From contig CAMOCR010000006.1 in the NCBI GenBank assembly GCA_946611025.1, forward strand, positions 1-17,384: 17,384 nt of DNA, written 5' to 3'. The notes beneath the pieces are model-generated. The model saw only the letters and a list, made by a program, of their open reading frames with translations. It made no database searches and was not told where the DNA came from. The position numbers and the translations under genes were made by a program. The stretch comes from an uncultured Alphaproteobacteria bacterium (GTDB lineage: Bacteria; Pseudomonadota; Alphaproteobacteria; Rs-D84). Positions 6,146 through 13,331 of the stretch are shown one piece after another; the first letter of the stretch is position 1, and every line of letters begins with the position of its first letter.

Positions 6146-9100
6146 TTAAAACCGGTATGATCCAGACAAACGGATATTGTGTAATTGAATATCGTTGTTG
6201 TACTGGAATCGGTAATCAATACCAAACTGCGCCCCAATTGCCGACAACAATTCAACACCAGCGCCAATGTTTGCCCACAATGGATTTATTTCAACATCGT
6301 AATCGCTGTATGATTTTGCGGTTGCGAATTTATATTGCACGTCTGCCGGCATGCCCAACACATCATATTCAATACCAATTGATGCATATGGGCGAATCTG
6401 GAACCATGGCGATGTATAGATGCGTTTTTGTGCGGTCAACGAATACCCTGGTGTGAATATAAAGTATCCGTCTGATTTCATGCGCATGTATGTATCATCC
6501 CCAGATTCTTCGCGAACACTGAAACCAAAATTATATCCCGCACGTGCATACAAATTGCCAACGATATATTGATTCAACCAATCGTGCATCAAACCCCATT
6601 CGCTGATTAAACTGAATGCGGTACCCGAACCACTGATATCGTCAACATAGTTTTGTTCGCGCGACAAATCAATCAGGTGTGCATCAACAAACGCATTTCC
6701 ATAAAGACGGAATTTGTCACCCAAGATTGTCATCAAATATGCACCCGCCCCGATATTCGTATCGGCAACATCAACCTTGACCGCACCATTGATTGTTTCA
6801 CCCGGCACATAACTTAAATCAATTGTATCGTCGTTTTTCGATGACATGTGTGAAACACGTGCCGCCAACCCCAAGACGGTTCTGCGCGATGCCTGCCAAT
6901 CAAAGCCCGCGGTTAAGTTAAAGCGATTACCGTTCACCGTTTTGCCATCGCGCACATCTTGGCGGAATAAGCCAAAGTCCGCATCGAACCACAATTTGTG
7001 CAGATTGCGATTACGATTCCAAATAAATTCATCAAACATATGGTCTTCGAAATCACGGAACGATGTATGTTCGTTTAATGCAATGCCCCCGGCAATTTGT
7101 TCCATTTCGCGCGGCTGTGTCAAACGTGCGAACCGAGCCAATGGTGTGCCATTGCGATCAATGACATATTGTTCCATGCGGTTATATAATTCTGTTGCCA
7201 ATTCTGACAAATTGGTTCCGTCAAATGCAACCGGAATCGCTTCGATTGGTGAATCCCCCGCAAAGCCTGCATCTGCCAAGCCGCCTGCAATCATATTATC
7301 CAATGCGTTTGCAGATTCGACTTCGCCATCGGTTGCGTCATCGACACGCGCGACAATCGGTTCAATGTCAAACACCTTGACCGGTCCACCAAAGCGCGGA
7401 TCGAATACGATATACAAACTGTCTGTGGTGCCATCGTTGTCATAGTCGCGCACCGACAGATATATTGGTAAATCGTCTTCGGTATCTCTGTTAGCACTGT
7501 TTGTAATACGATCACTTGCCGGATCAAAATCATCCAACGCATCAAAATAATTAAAGCATCTTGAACCGTCTGCATTACAGAAATTCACATACAAATTGCG
7601 AATCTTGGTATTCAAATCTTGCAATCCTTGGTCCGCATACAGCAACCATATCGCCGACCCCGCATCAACAACATTATATAAATTTATACCAATCTGGGGT
7701 GCGACCAATGGTCCACCATCCAGCGCAACACCCAAATTCCCCATATCAACATCACTTATGAATTTGCCATCAACGTGAATCAGTGCGTTTGCCGGATCGT
7801 TTGAATGATTTGTAATTTGCCCCAATGTACTGTCGTCCGCCAATGAAACATCAGCCCAATAATCATATGTTGTTGTGTTCGGTGCAATACCAGTCGCGAA
7901 CGGCAACACCGCCGCGTGCAGAGCACTGTTATCATCAAATCTATAATCGCCGCCAACCGTCATGTGTTCCAAACCGAATATCTTGACACCACCCGAAACA
8001 TCACCACCAACCGTCACATCTAACCAATTACCCGCTGGTGCAGCAGCTATTGTTAAATCTTTTGCTGCGATATATCCACCGACATTTAAATCACTGGTGT
8101 TAATAGTCATATGTGTTGAATCAGATTGATTAATTCCACCAACTAATATATTTGATGCGGTAATTGTGTAATTGTCATTCGTAATATTTATGTCGCCACC
8201 ACTTAATGTACCAGCCACCCCCTGATACAATATACCAGTATTAGTTAATTTGCTATTAACTTCTGGTCCAGATAATGCACCATCCAATTTCATACCATTG
8301 CTGGTAATTATTGCCGTTGCGGTTGATGCATTGGTAAACGCCGCAGCCCACAACAGACCACCCGTGTCTATTGTCAAAGATGAATTATTTGTAATACCAC
8401 CCAATTTTAAATCTGAAACACCATCAGTTGTTGTCAAAGACAAAGTTCCGCCATTTGTAATATCACCACCAACAACAGAACCAGCAGAAATATTTGTTGT
8501 TGCGCCATTTTCAATGGTCATACTTTTGCCAAAGTCCATTGCACCAGCAATTGTGTATGTCGTATTTGTTCCATTTTCTGCTGTAAACCCATAACTTGAA
8601 TTTGTTGTGTTAACAATTGCAAAACTGTTGGCGTCAAATGTTGATGTGCCATCAATGTTTAACATTCCACCTGATGCGCCTTGGACAACATTACCAGATA
8701 CAGATACCGCCCCCGTCACATCAATATCATCACTGGTTATGGTTGTATTACCACCAGTTAGCGATAATGAATTCATTGCAACGCCATTGCCCGAAACATC
8801 TGCTGTCCCCGCAGATACTGAAAAATCACCCGTTTGAACATCACCACCATTTGATGTAATGGTGACACCACCTTTATTTGATGTAAAATCACCAAATGTA
8901 ATATCATCTGTTGCTGTGGCGCTAAATGTTCCAGAATTTGTTATTGCCGCACTTGATGTAATCGTACCGTCGATCACAGTTGCACCCAAGTCAACCGTTC
9001 CATAATTTGTTATTCCCGCCAGTGATATCGTTTTTGCATCAACATCTAATTTCGCGCTGGTATTTGATTCGTCACCAACAGTTATCAAATTATTAAACTG

Positions 9101-11416
9101 TGCCAGATTCGTTGCACCCGCATTCAATGTACCATCAATTGTCGTTGTACCCGAAACCGACAAATCTTGTTTAGAACCGACTTTCAGTGTTTTGTCCGCG
9201 GCGACCAACAAACCGCCAGAAATGCCGACATTTTGGTTATTTGTCTGGTTTTCCAGTGCAAATGCATCTGTACCGGTTATAACCATACCAACCGTACTGG
9301 TTGTTGCATCGTCAAACCATACACCATTGGAAATATTTATTGCACCATTTGTCGCTGTGAACGAATTACCATGCATAATAAATTCACCATTTGCCGATTC
9401 GTTCAAAGACTTAGCAGTTGCATCACCAGAATAAATTTCAACCTTACCATTATTAGACGCATTTAATGCACCATTTGCCACATTCAAAACCGACGACGAA
9501 TTTGAAGAACCAAACACAACCCGACCCGAATTTTGAACATTGACACCCGTCGTACCATTTACAGTGATTGTCGAACCGTCTGCCACATCAAGTATTGCTG
9601 TGCGTGGATTATTTGCATCGATCGCAACAATATTTCCACCAACGGTCAATGAACCACCACTGGATTTAAATGTCACCGGCGCACCAGTCGCAGTTAAATA
9701 CACATCGCCCGAACCATTATCCGCCGCCGTGTTCAAATAAACATTTCCATCAACCGATATATCGTTGGTTGCAACCAGGCTGCGTACACCACTGCCCAGA
9801 TTCAAAACACCACCATTTGTCCGCAGTGTTCCGGTCGAAACGCCACCCGTCCACGCGTTCAGGTTCATTACCCCACCATCAACAACAATGGAACCAATAG
9901 ACAATTCTGTGCCATTTGTATCAGACCCAATAATGTTCATTGTACCACTGGTATTTGTGACACCACCAGCCAACGCCACACTTTTCGCCTGAATCGTTGT
10001 TTGACCATTTGCGTTTGCCACCGCGCCCGATACGGTAATTGACCCATTGTTTGTTGGCGCACCAATTTTCAACACAGCCCCTGCACCACTGTTCGACACA
10101 CCCGCCAACAATTGAATATCTTTACCATTCAATGTCATATTACCGGCATTTGACACATTGTCATGAATCGTCAAAACGTCACCAGCATCAACAATCGTTT
10201 TTGTACCCGCAACCCCCAGCACGCCACCATTAATTGTTATATCATCATTCGCCGTTGACGAAACCGTACCAATGGTCAATGTATCGCCATAATTCTGGAC
10301 CGATGTGGCATTAACACCAACCCCAGACAACATTGTATTAACCGCCGCCGAACCATTTTCAGTACCATTCGAAATCGTACCTGCATCCAGTACACCACCT
10401 GTGACCGTAATTTTTACCAACGATGCCTGATTGTTTGCGATAATATTACTGGACCCCAAATCTAATGTTACCGTTTCGATTTCCAGACCACTGGTCGCCG
10501 ACATATTTTCCAAATTCATACCATGCGCAAACGTTGTATTTCCGGCAATTTGGAACGATGCATTCCCAGAATTCACAAACGATGCGTGATTTGCGTCACC
10601 ACCCGAAACCGACAAGGCACCCGCCACAACACGCAAGATGCCCGACGGCGAATCGTTTTTCATTGTGCCGACAACAGTCATTGCACCAGAACCAGTGTTT
10701 ATATCTAATGCCGCGCCAGAATTTTCAACGTTCCCCATACCCGTAAAATTGCCAGAAGAACGCACAGTCATTGTGCCAGCCAAATTTTGCATATCACCGG
10801 TTTGGATTGTTGATGCACTGGTAATACCTGTTGTTGCCGCCACACCCGCCGTTTGACCGGACACCTTGATACCACCAATATTTAACCCACCCGATGTCGT
10901 TGTGATTGTTGTGTCGCCCGCCGTTGATGTAATGACACCCGTTGAAATCGTACCCGCATTTAATGACAACGCATCCCCAGATGTTATTGTTCCGCCAATA
11001 TCCAAAGATGTCGCATTACCAACACTGAAGGCGCCATTTGCAACAACTTCACCACCAACATCAATCCCCAGTGAACTTGTCAGTTTTAACCCGCGGGTCG
11101 CATCAACCGTTATTTTATTTCCAACATTAATATCGCCGGCACTGGTAATACCAAACGGCACACCGGCATCTTTAACAATGTATAAATCACCCAATGTTGA
11201 CGTTGGTTCTTGTGTATCGGTTGTGTTCAATGCACTTATATTATAAACATTAACACCGCCGGTGCCGACATTTATTCCGGTCCCCGTCATAACATTTGAA
11301 TAATAGCCCGCCCCCAAATTCACAGATGTTGGATTTGTTGGAATATCAACACTTTCGGCGCCAAACGCATAGAACGGCGCCAAACTACACAAAAACGGCA
11401 GTATTTTTTTAAACAT
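6146..11416 (-). CDS. Autotransporter (type V secretion) with long beta-helical passenger (1756 aa)
   Basis: Large surface protein that should cross the inner membrane via its signal peptide (MFKKILPFLCSLAPFYAFGA, residues 1-20) and the outer membrane through its own barrel. Residues from about 30 to 1230 are a passenger of many degenerate repeats rich in Gly, Asn, Thr, Ser and Val (patterns such as ITNSGTF, LTGGNTTIT, SVSGNV), typical of a right-handed beta-helix. It has almost no charge clusters or cysteines. A linker (about 1260-1470) holds the only nearby Cys pair (NFCNADGSRCFNYF) and a calcium-loop-like DYDNDGTTD near 1324. Residues 1471-1756 are an autotransporter-type barrel with alternating aromatic strands ending in SGSYRF. 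No protease triad or known adhesin domain was recognised, so adhesion or surface coating is a guess. The ribosome site is weak. It heads a three-gene operon. Confidence 0.92.
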   Translation of the reverse strand: MFKKILPFLCSLAPFYAFGAESVDIPTNPTSVNLGAGYYSNVMTGTGINVGTGGVNVYNISALNTTDTQEPTSTLGDLYIVKDAGVPFGITSAGDINVGNKITVDATRGLKLTSSLGIDVGGEVVANGAFSVGNATSLDIGGTITSGDALSLNAGTISTGVITSTAGDTTITTTSGGLNIGGIKVSGQTAGVAATTGITSASTIQTGDMQNLAGTMTVRSSGNFTGMGNVENSGAALDINTGSGAMTVVGTMKNDSPSGILRVVAGALSVSGGDANHASFVNSGNASFQIAGNTTFAHGMNLENMSATSGLEIETVTLDLGSSNIIANNQASLVKITVTGGVLDAGTISNGTENGSAAVNTMLSGVGVNATSVQNYGDTLTIGTVSSTANDDITINGGVLGVAGTKTIVDAGDVLTIHDNVSNAGNMTLNGKDIQLLAGVSNSGAGAVLKIGAPTNNGSITVSGAVANANGQTTIQAKSVALAGGVTNTSGTMNIIGSDTNGTELSIGSIVVDGGVMNLNAWTGGVSTGTLRTNGGVLNLGSGVRSLVATNDISVDGNVYLNTAADNGSGDVYLTATGAPVTFKSSGGSLTVGGNIVAIDANNPRTAILDVADGSTITVNGTTGVNVQNSGRVVFGSSNSSSVLNVANGALNASNNGKVEIYSGDATAKSLNESANGEFIMHGNSFTATNGAINISNGVWFDDATTSTVGMVITGTDAFALENQTNNQNVGISGGLLVAADKTLKVGSKQDLSVSGTTTIDGTLNAGATNLAQFNNLITVGDESNTSAKLDVDAKTISLAGITNYGTVDLGATVIDGTITSSAAITNSGTFSATATDDITFGDFTSNKGGVTITSNGGDVQTGDFSVSAGTADVSGNGVAMNSLSLTGGNTTITSDDIDVTGAVSVSGNVVQGASGGMLNIDGTSTFDANSFAIVNTTNSSYGFTAENGTNTTYTIAGAMDFGKSMTIENGATTNISAGSVVGGDITNGGTLSLTTTDGVSDLKLGGITNNSSLTIDTGGLLWAAAFTNASTATAIITSNGMKLDGALSGPEVNSKLTNTGILYQGVAGTLSGGDINITNDNYTITASNILVGGINQSDSTHMTINTSDLNVGGYIAAKDLTIAAAPAGNWLDVTVGGDVSGGVKIFGLEHMTVGGDYRFDDNSALHAAVLPFATGIAPNTTTYDYWADVSLADDSTLGQITNHSNDPANALIHVDGKFISDVDMGNLGVALDGGPLVAPQIGINLYNVVDAGSAIWLLYADQGLQDLNTKIRNLYVNFCNADGSRCFNYFDALDDFDPASDRITNSANRDTEDDLPIYLSVRDYDNDGTTDSLYIVFDPRFGGPVKVFDIEPIVARVDDATDGEVESANALDNMIAGGLADAGFAGDSPIEAIPVAFDGTNLSELATELYNRMEQYVIDRNGTPLARFARLTQPREMEQIAGGIALNEHTSFRDFEDHMFDEFIWNRNRNLHKLWFDADFGLFRQDVRDGKTVNGNRFNLTAGFDWQASRRTVLGLAARVSHMSSKNDDTIDLSYVPGETINGAVKVDVADTNIGAGAYLMTILGDKFRLYGNAFVDAHLIDLSREQNYVDDISGSGTAFSLISEWGLMHDWLNQYIVGNLYARAGYNFGFSVREESGDDTYMRMKSDGYFIFTPGYSLTAQKRIYTSPWFQIRPYASIGIEYDVLGMPADVQYKFATAKSYSDYDVEINPLWANIGAGVELLSAIGAQFGIDYRFQYNNDIQLHNIRLSGSYRF

Positions 11417-11445
11417 ATTTTTTAGTTTTTTTCCACTACATTTAT

Positions 11446-11454
11446 TGCTATATT
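11446..11454 (+). promoter_or_regulatory. Extended -10 promoter of enolase
   Basis: The plus strand reads TGCTATATT, an extended -10 that would start transcription near 11461 and give a leader of about 49 bases ending with AAGGAG (11498-11503) before the enolase ATG. It overlaps the oppositely oriented -10 of the autotransporter operon, so the two promoters may compete for polymerase. Confidence 0.55.
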
Positions 11455-11460
11455 ATACCA
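11452..11460 (-). promoter_or_regulatory. Extended -10 promoter of the autotransporter operon
   Basis: The minus strand reads TGGTATAAT, a perfect extended -10 (TGn plus consensus hexamer), placing transcription start about 28 bases before the ATG at 11416. The region 17 bases upstream is only a T-run, so the promoter probably relies on the TGn element. It overlaps the enolase -10 on the other strand. Confidence 0.65.
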
Positions 11461-11509
11461 TAAATTAATGCTAAAAAAAAACGATATTTACATACCCAAG
11501 GAGAAAAAC

Positions 11510-12772
11510 ATGTACGAAATCACAAAAATTCATGCACGTCAAATTATGGACAGTCGCGGTAATCCAACCATCGAATGCGATGTCACATTATCAGGTGGTG
11601 CATTTGGACGTGCAGCGGTGCCGTCGGGTGCGTCAACCGGGTCTTTTGAAGCATTGGAATTGCGTGATGGCGGAAACGCGTTTATGGGACGCGGCGTAAT
11701 GACGGCGGTTAAAAATGTAAATGAAATTATCGCACCCAAAATTATTGGCATGGATGCAACAGAACAAAACGATATTGACAACGCAATGATAGAAATCGAT
11801 GGCACGCCAAACAAAGAAAAATTGGGTGCAAATGCAATATTATCTGTATCATTGGCGGTGGCGCACGCCGCAGCAAATGCGATGCACATGCCCCTGTATA
11901 AATACATTGCGAAAATTTATGGCAATGAAAATCCATGCGTTCTGCCCCGCCCCATGATGAACATTATCAACGGTGGCGCACATGCCGACAACGGTCTGGA
12001 TGCCCAAGAATTTATGATTATTCCCGTTGGCGCAAAAAACGAATTTGATGCCATACGCATGGGGGCCGAGGTTTTCCATAACCTGAAAACAATATTAAAA
12101 CGCGGCGGTCATTCCACCAATGTTGGTGACGAAGGCGGCTTTGCGCCAAACTTTGATTCATGTCGCGCGGCACTGGATACAATTGTTGCGGCAATAAAAT
12201 CGGCGGGTTATACACCGGGCACGGATGTTGCAATTGGTCTGGATGTGGCATCATCGGAATTTTATGCAGACGGCGTTTATTCATTCGAAGGGCAAAAATT
12301 ATCGTCTGCCGATATGATTGCGTTTTATGAAAAACTGATTGCTGAATATCCAATCATTTCAATCGAAGACGCGTTGGCGGAACAAGATTGGGAATCATGG
12401 ACAACATTGACCGGGCGAATCGGTGACAAATGCCAATTGGTTGGTGACGATTTGTTTGTGACGAACCCAGAACGTCTGGCACGCGGAATCGAAATGCACG
12501 CGGCAAATGCAATTTTGATTAAGGTGAACCAAATTGGGACACTTACCGAAACACTGCGCGCGATTAAAATGGCACAAGATGCAAAATATGGTGTAATTGT
12601 TTCCCACCGCAGTGGCGAAACCGAAGACACCACAATCGCAGATTTAGCGGTGGCAACAAATGCCGGGCAAATTAAAACCGGTTCGATGTCCCGCACCGAC
12701 CGCATGGCAAAATATAACCAGTTATTACGAATTGAAGAAGAACTGGACAAATCTGCAAAATATGGTATATAA
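11510..12772 (+). CDS. eno: Enolase (phosphopyruvate hydratase, 420 aa)
   Basis: Interconverts 2-phosphoglycerate and phosphoenolpyruvate in glycolysis/gluconeogenesis; Mg-dependent, cytosolic. The start is the ATG at 11510, not the upstream in-frame ATG at 11468: AAGGAG at 11498-11503 is six bases away and MYEITKIHARQIMDSRGNPT is the normal family N-terminus. Visible motifs are PSGASTGSFEALELRDG (39-54), His158 in NGGAHADNG, Glu167 in DAQEF, the acid Glu208 in VGDEGGFAPN, metal ligands Asp245, Glu286 and Asp313, Lys338 in the signature ILIKVNQIGTLTET, SHRSGETEDT (365-374) and Lys389 in QIKTGS. Nothing is missing and the length is normal. It appears monocistronic, with its own divergent promoter and a terminator right after the stop. 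The frequent alphaproteobacterial neighbours (septum protein, pyruvate dehydrogenase genes) are not here. Confidence 0.98.
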   Translation: MYEITKIHARQIMDSRGNPTIECDVTLSGGAFGRAAVPSGASTGSFEALELRDGGNAFMGRGVMTAVKNVNEIIAPKIIGMDATEQNDIDNAMIEIDGTPNKEKLGANAILSVSLAVAHAAANAMHMPLYKYIAKIYGNENPCVLPRPMMNIINGGAHADNGLDAQEFMIIPVGAKNEFDAIRMGAEVFHNLKTILKRGGHSTNVGDEGGFAPNFDSCRAALDTIVAAIKSAGYTPGTDVAIGLDVASSEFYADGVYSFEGQKLSSADMIAFYEKLIAEYPIISIEDALAEQDWESWTTLTGRIGDKCQLVGDDLFVTNPERLARGIEMHAANAILIKVNQIGTLTETLRAIKMAQDAKYGVIVSHRSGETEDTTIADLAVATNAGQIKTGSMSRTDRMAKYNQLLRIEEELDKSAKYGI

Positions 12773-12783
12773 AGAATAAAAGG

Positions 12784-12814
12784 AAACGGGGAATGCAAAT
12801 TCCCCGTTTGTTTT
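12784..12814 (+). terminator. Intrinsic terminator after eno
   Basis: AAACGGGGAA (12784-12793) pairs with TTCCCCGTTT (12800-12809) around a six-base loop, followed by GTTTT. It starts 12 bases after the enolase stop. The stem core AACGGGGA is shared with the hairpin at 13026-13057 on the other side of the small membrane gene. Confidence 0.85.
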
Positions 12815-12822
12815 AAGAACAA

Positions 12823-13023
12823 ATGTCGATACAAACGATTGTCTTTATCAAATATGTTGTTGCAATTTTATTGCTGGGGTTTGTTGTGTGTTTGCCGGCA
12901 TATCTGGCACAACAAACAAAAAAAGACAAAACCGACATGGCGCGCATCCGCATTGCCAGTTGGTTGCTGGGTTGGACATTTATCGCGTGGTTATGGTCTT
13001 TATTTAAATCGACACAAAAATAA
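12823..13023 (+). CDS. Small membrane protein resembling the T4 Imm superinfection-immunity family (66 aa)
   Basis: A 66-residue protein with two hydrophobic segments (about 8-27 and 45-62) separated by a basic loop (QQTKKDKTDMARIRIAS). The order of a first helix ending in CLPAYLA, a charged loop, and a second helix opening LLGWTFIAWLWSLF matches my memory of the Imm_superinfect family, whose hallmark is LP-x-x-x-A followed by a LLGWTxIGW motif. The phage T4 founder blocks DNA entry of superinfecting phage at the inner membrane. Bacterial chromosomal members are mostly uncharacterised, so a defence role here is inference only. The ATG at 12823 has a weak ribosome site (AAGAAC), and the gene starts only nine bases after the eno terminator's T-run, with no clear promoter of its own. 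It may depend on readthrough from eno. Two related hairpins bracket it. Confidence 0.75.
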   Translation: MSIQTIVFIKYVVAILLLGFVVCLPAYLAQQTKKDKTDMARIRIASWLLGWTFIAWLWSLFKSTQK

Positions 13024-13025
13024 AC

Positions 13026-13057
13026 ATAACGGGGACAAAAAGATTTGTCCCCGTTAT
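13026..13057. terminator. Bidirectional terminator-type hairpin between convergent small genes
   Basis: A 14-bp perfect stem, ATAACGGGGACAAA paired with TTTGTCCCCGTTAT, with an AAGA loop, begins two bases after the stop of the Imm-like gene. The U-rich side is on the minus strand (TGTTTATTTTT after the stem). It would also serve the convergent 44-residue gene, which ends 30 bases away. A smaller hairpin (ATTCAAA / TTTGAAT, 13066-13082) lies between. Confidence 0.7.
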
Positions 13058-13087
13058 AAATTGGTATTCAAAATGTTTGAATGGTTT

Positions 13088-13222
13088 TTATAATTCGTTT
13101 TCGCCATGTGGCAAATCAATGCCACGTTCGCTGAACATCTTATTCAAGTTCACCGCCTGGATTCCCTTTTTGAACCCAACATTGCGCGATGCATTGTTAA
13201 ACAATTTACCCTTGTCATTCAT
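13088..13222 (-). CDS. Small basic protein of unknown function (44 aa)
   Basis: I do not recognise this protein. The start at 13222 is supported by AGAGGT about seven bases upstream; a longer in-frame version starting at 13288 would run through the promoter and is rejected. The 44 residues carry seven Lys/Arg, many Asn and Gly, no Cys, no membrane segment and no signal peptide (MNDKGKLFNNASRNVGFKKG, then a short helix AVNLNKMF and an acidic tail HGENEL), so it is likely cytosolic. The case for it being a real gene rests on signals rather than homology: a consensus TTGACA -35 with a 16-bp spacer and TATACT -10, a good ribosome site, and a downstream hairpin. A small nucleic-acid- or ribosome-associated protein is possible but unproven. 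Confidence 0.65.
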   Translation of the reverse strand: MNDKGKLFNNASRNVGFKKGIQAVNLNKMFSERGIDLPHGENEL

Positions 13223-13260
13223 GTTTTTACCTCTATTCAAAACATCTCTCTGACACAACC

Positions 13261-13288
13261 AGTATATAATACGACAAACATTTGTCAA
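13261..13288 (-). promoter_or_regulatory. Sigma-70-type promoter of the 44-residue gene
   Basis: TTGACA (complement of 13283-13288), a 16-bp spacer and TATACT (complement of 13261-13266). This is the best -35 in the window. The predicted leader is about 32 bases and ends in AGAGGTAAAAAC before the ATG. Confidence 0.7.
13273..13286. promoter_or_regulatory. Palindromic operator candidate over the -35/spacer
   Basis: GACAAA-CA-TTTGTC is a 6-2-6 inverted repeat lying across the -35 and spacer of the 44-residue gene's promoter. A further TTTGTCAA half-site is repeated at 13304-13311, 23 bp from the copy at 13281-13288. The geometry suits a dimeric repressor, but no regulator can be named. Confidence 0.4.
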
Positions 13289-13331
13289 GTACTATTTTAT
13301 GGTTTTGTCAACTATTGTTTTCACCCCTGCC

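Noticed and set aside
8250..11246. Several plus-strand frames of 60-126 residues opposite the autotransporter passenger (e.g. 8250-8594, 10866-11246)
   Set aside because: Low-complexity Pro/Val/Ser/Thr composition mirrors the Gly/Thr/Asn passenger codons; no independent start signals.
8100..11300. Recurrent short motifs in the passenger considered as a CRISPR-like or tandem DNA repeat array
   Set aside because: Units vary in length and sequence with no constant repeat and spacer; they reflect degenerate beta-helix protein repeats.
11468..11509. Upstream ATG for enolase
   Set aside because: It adds 14 residues absent from enolases, and AAGGAG points to 11510.
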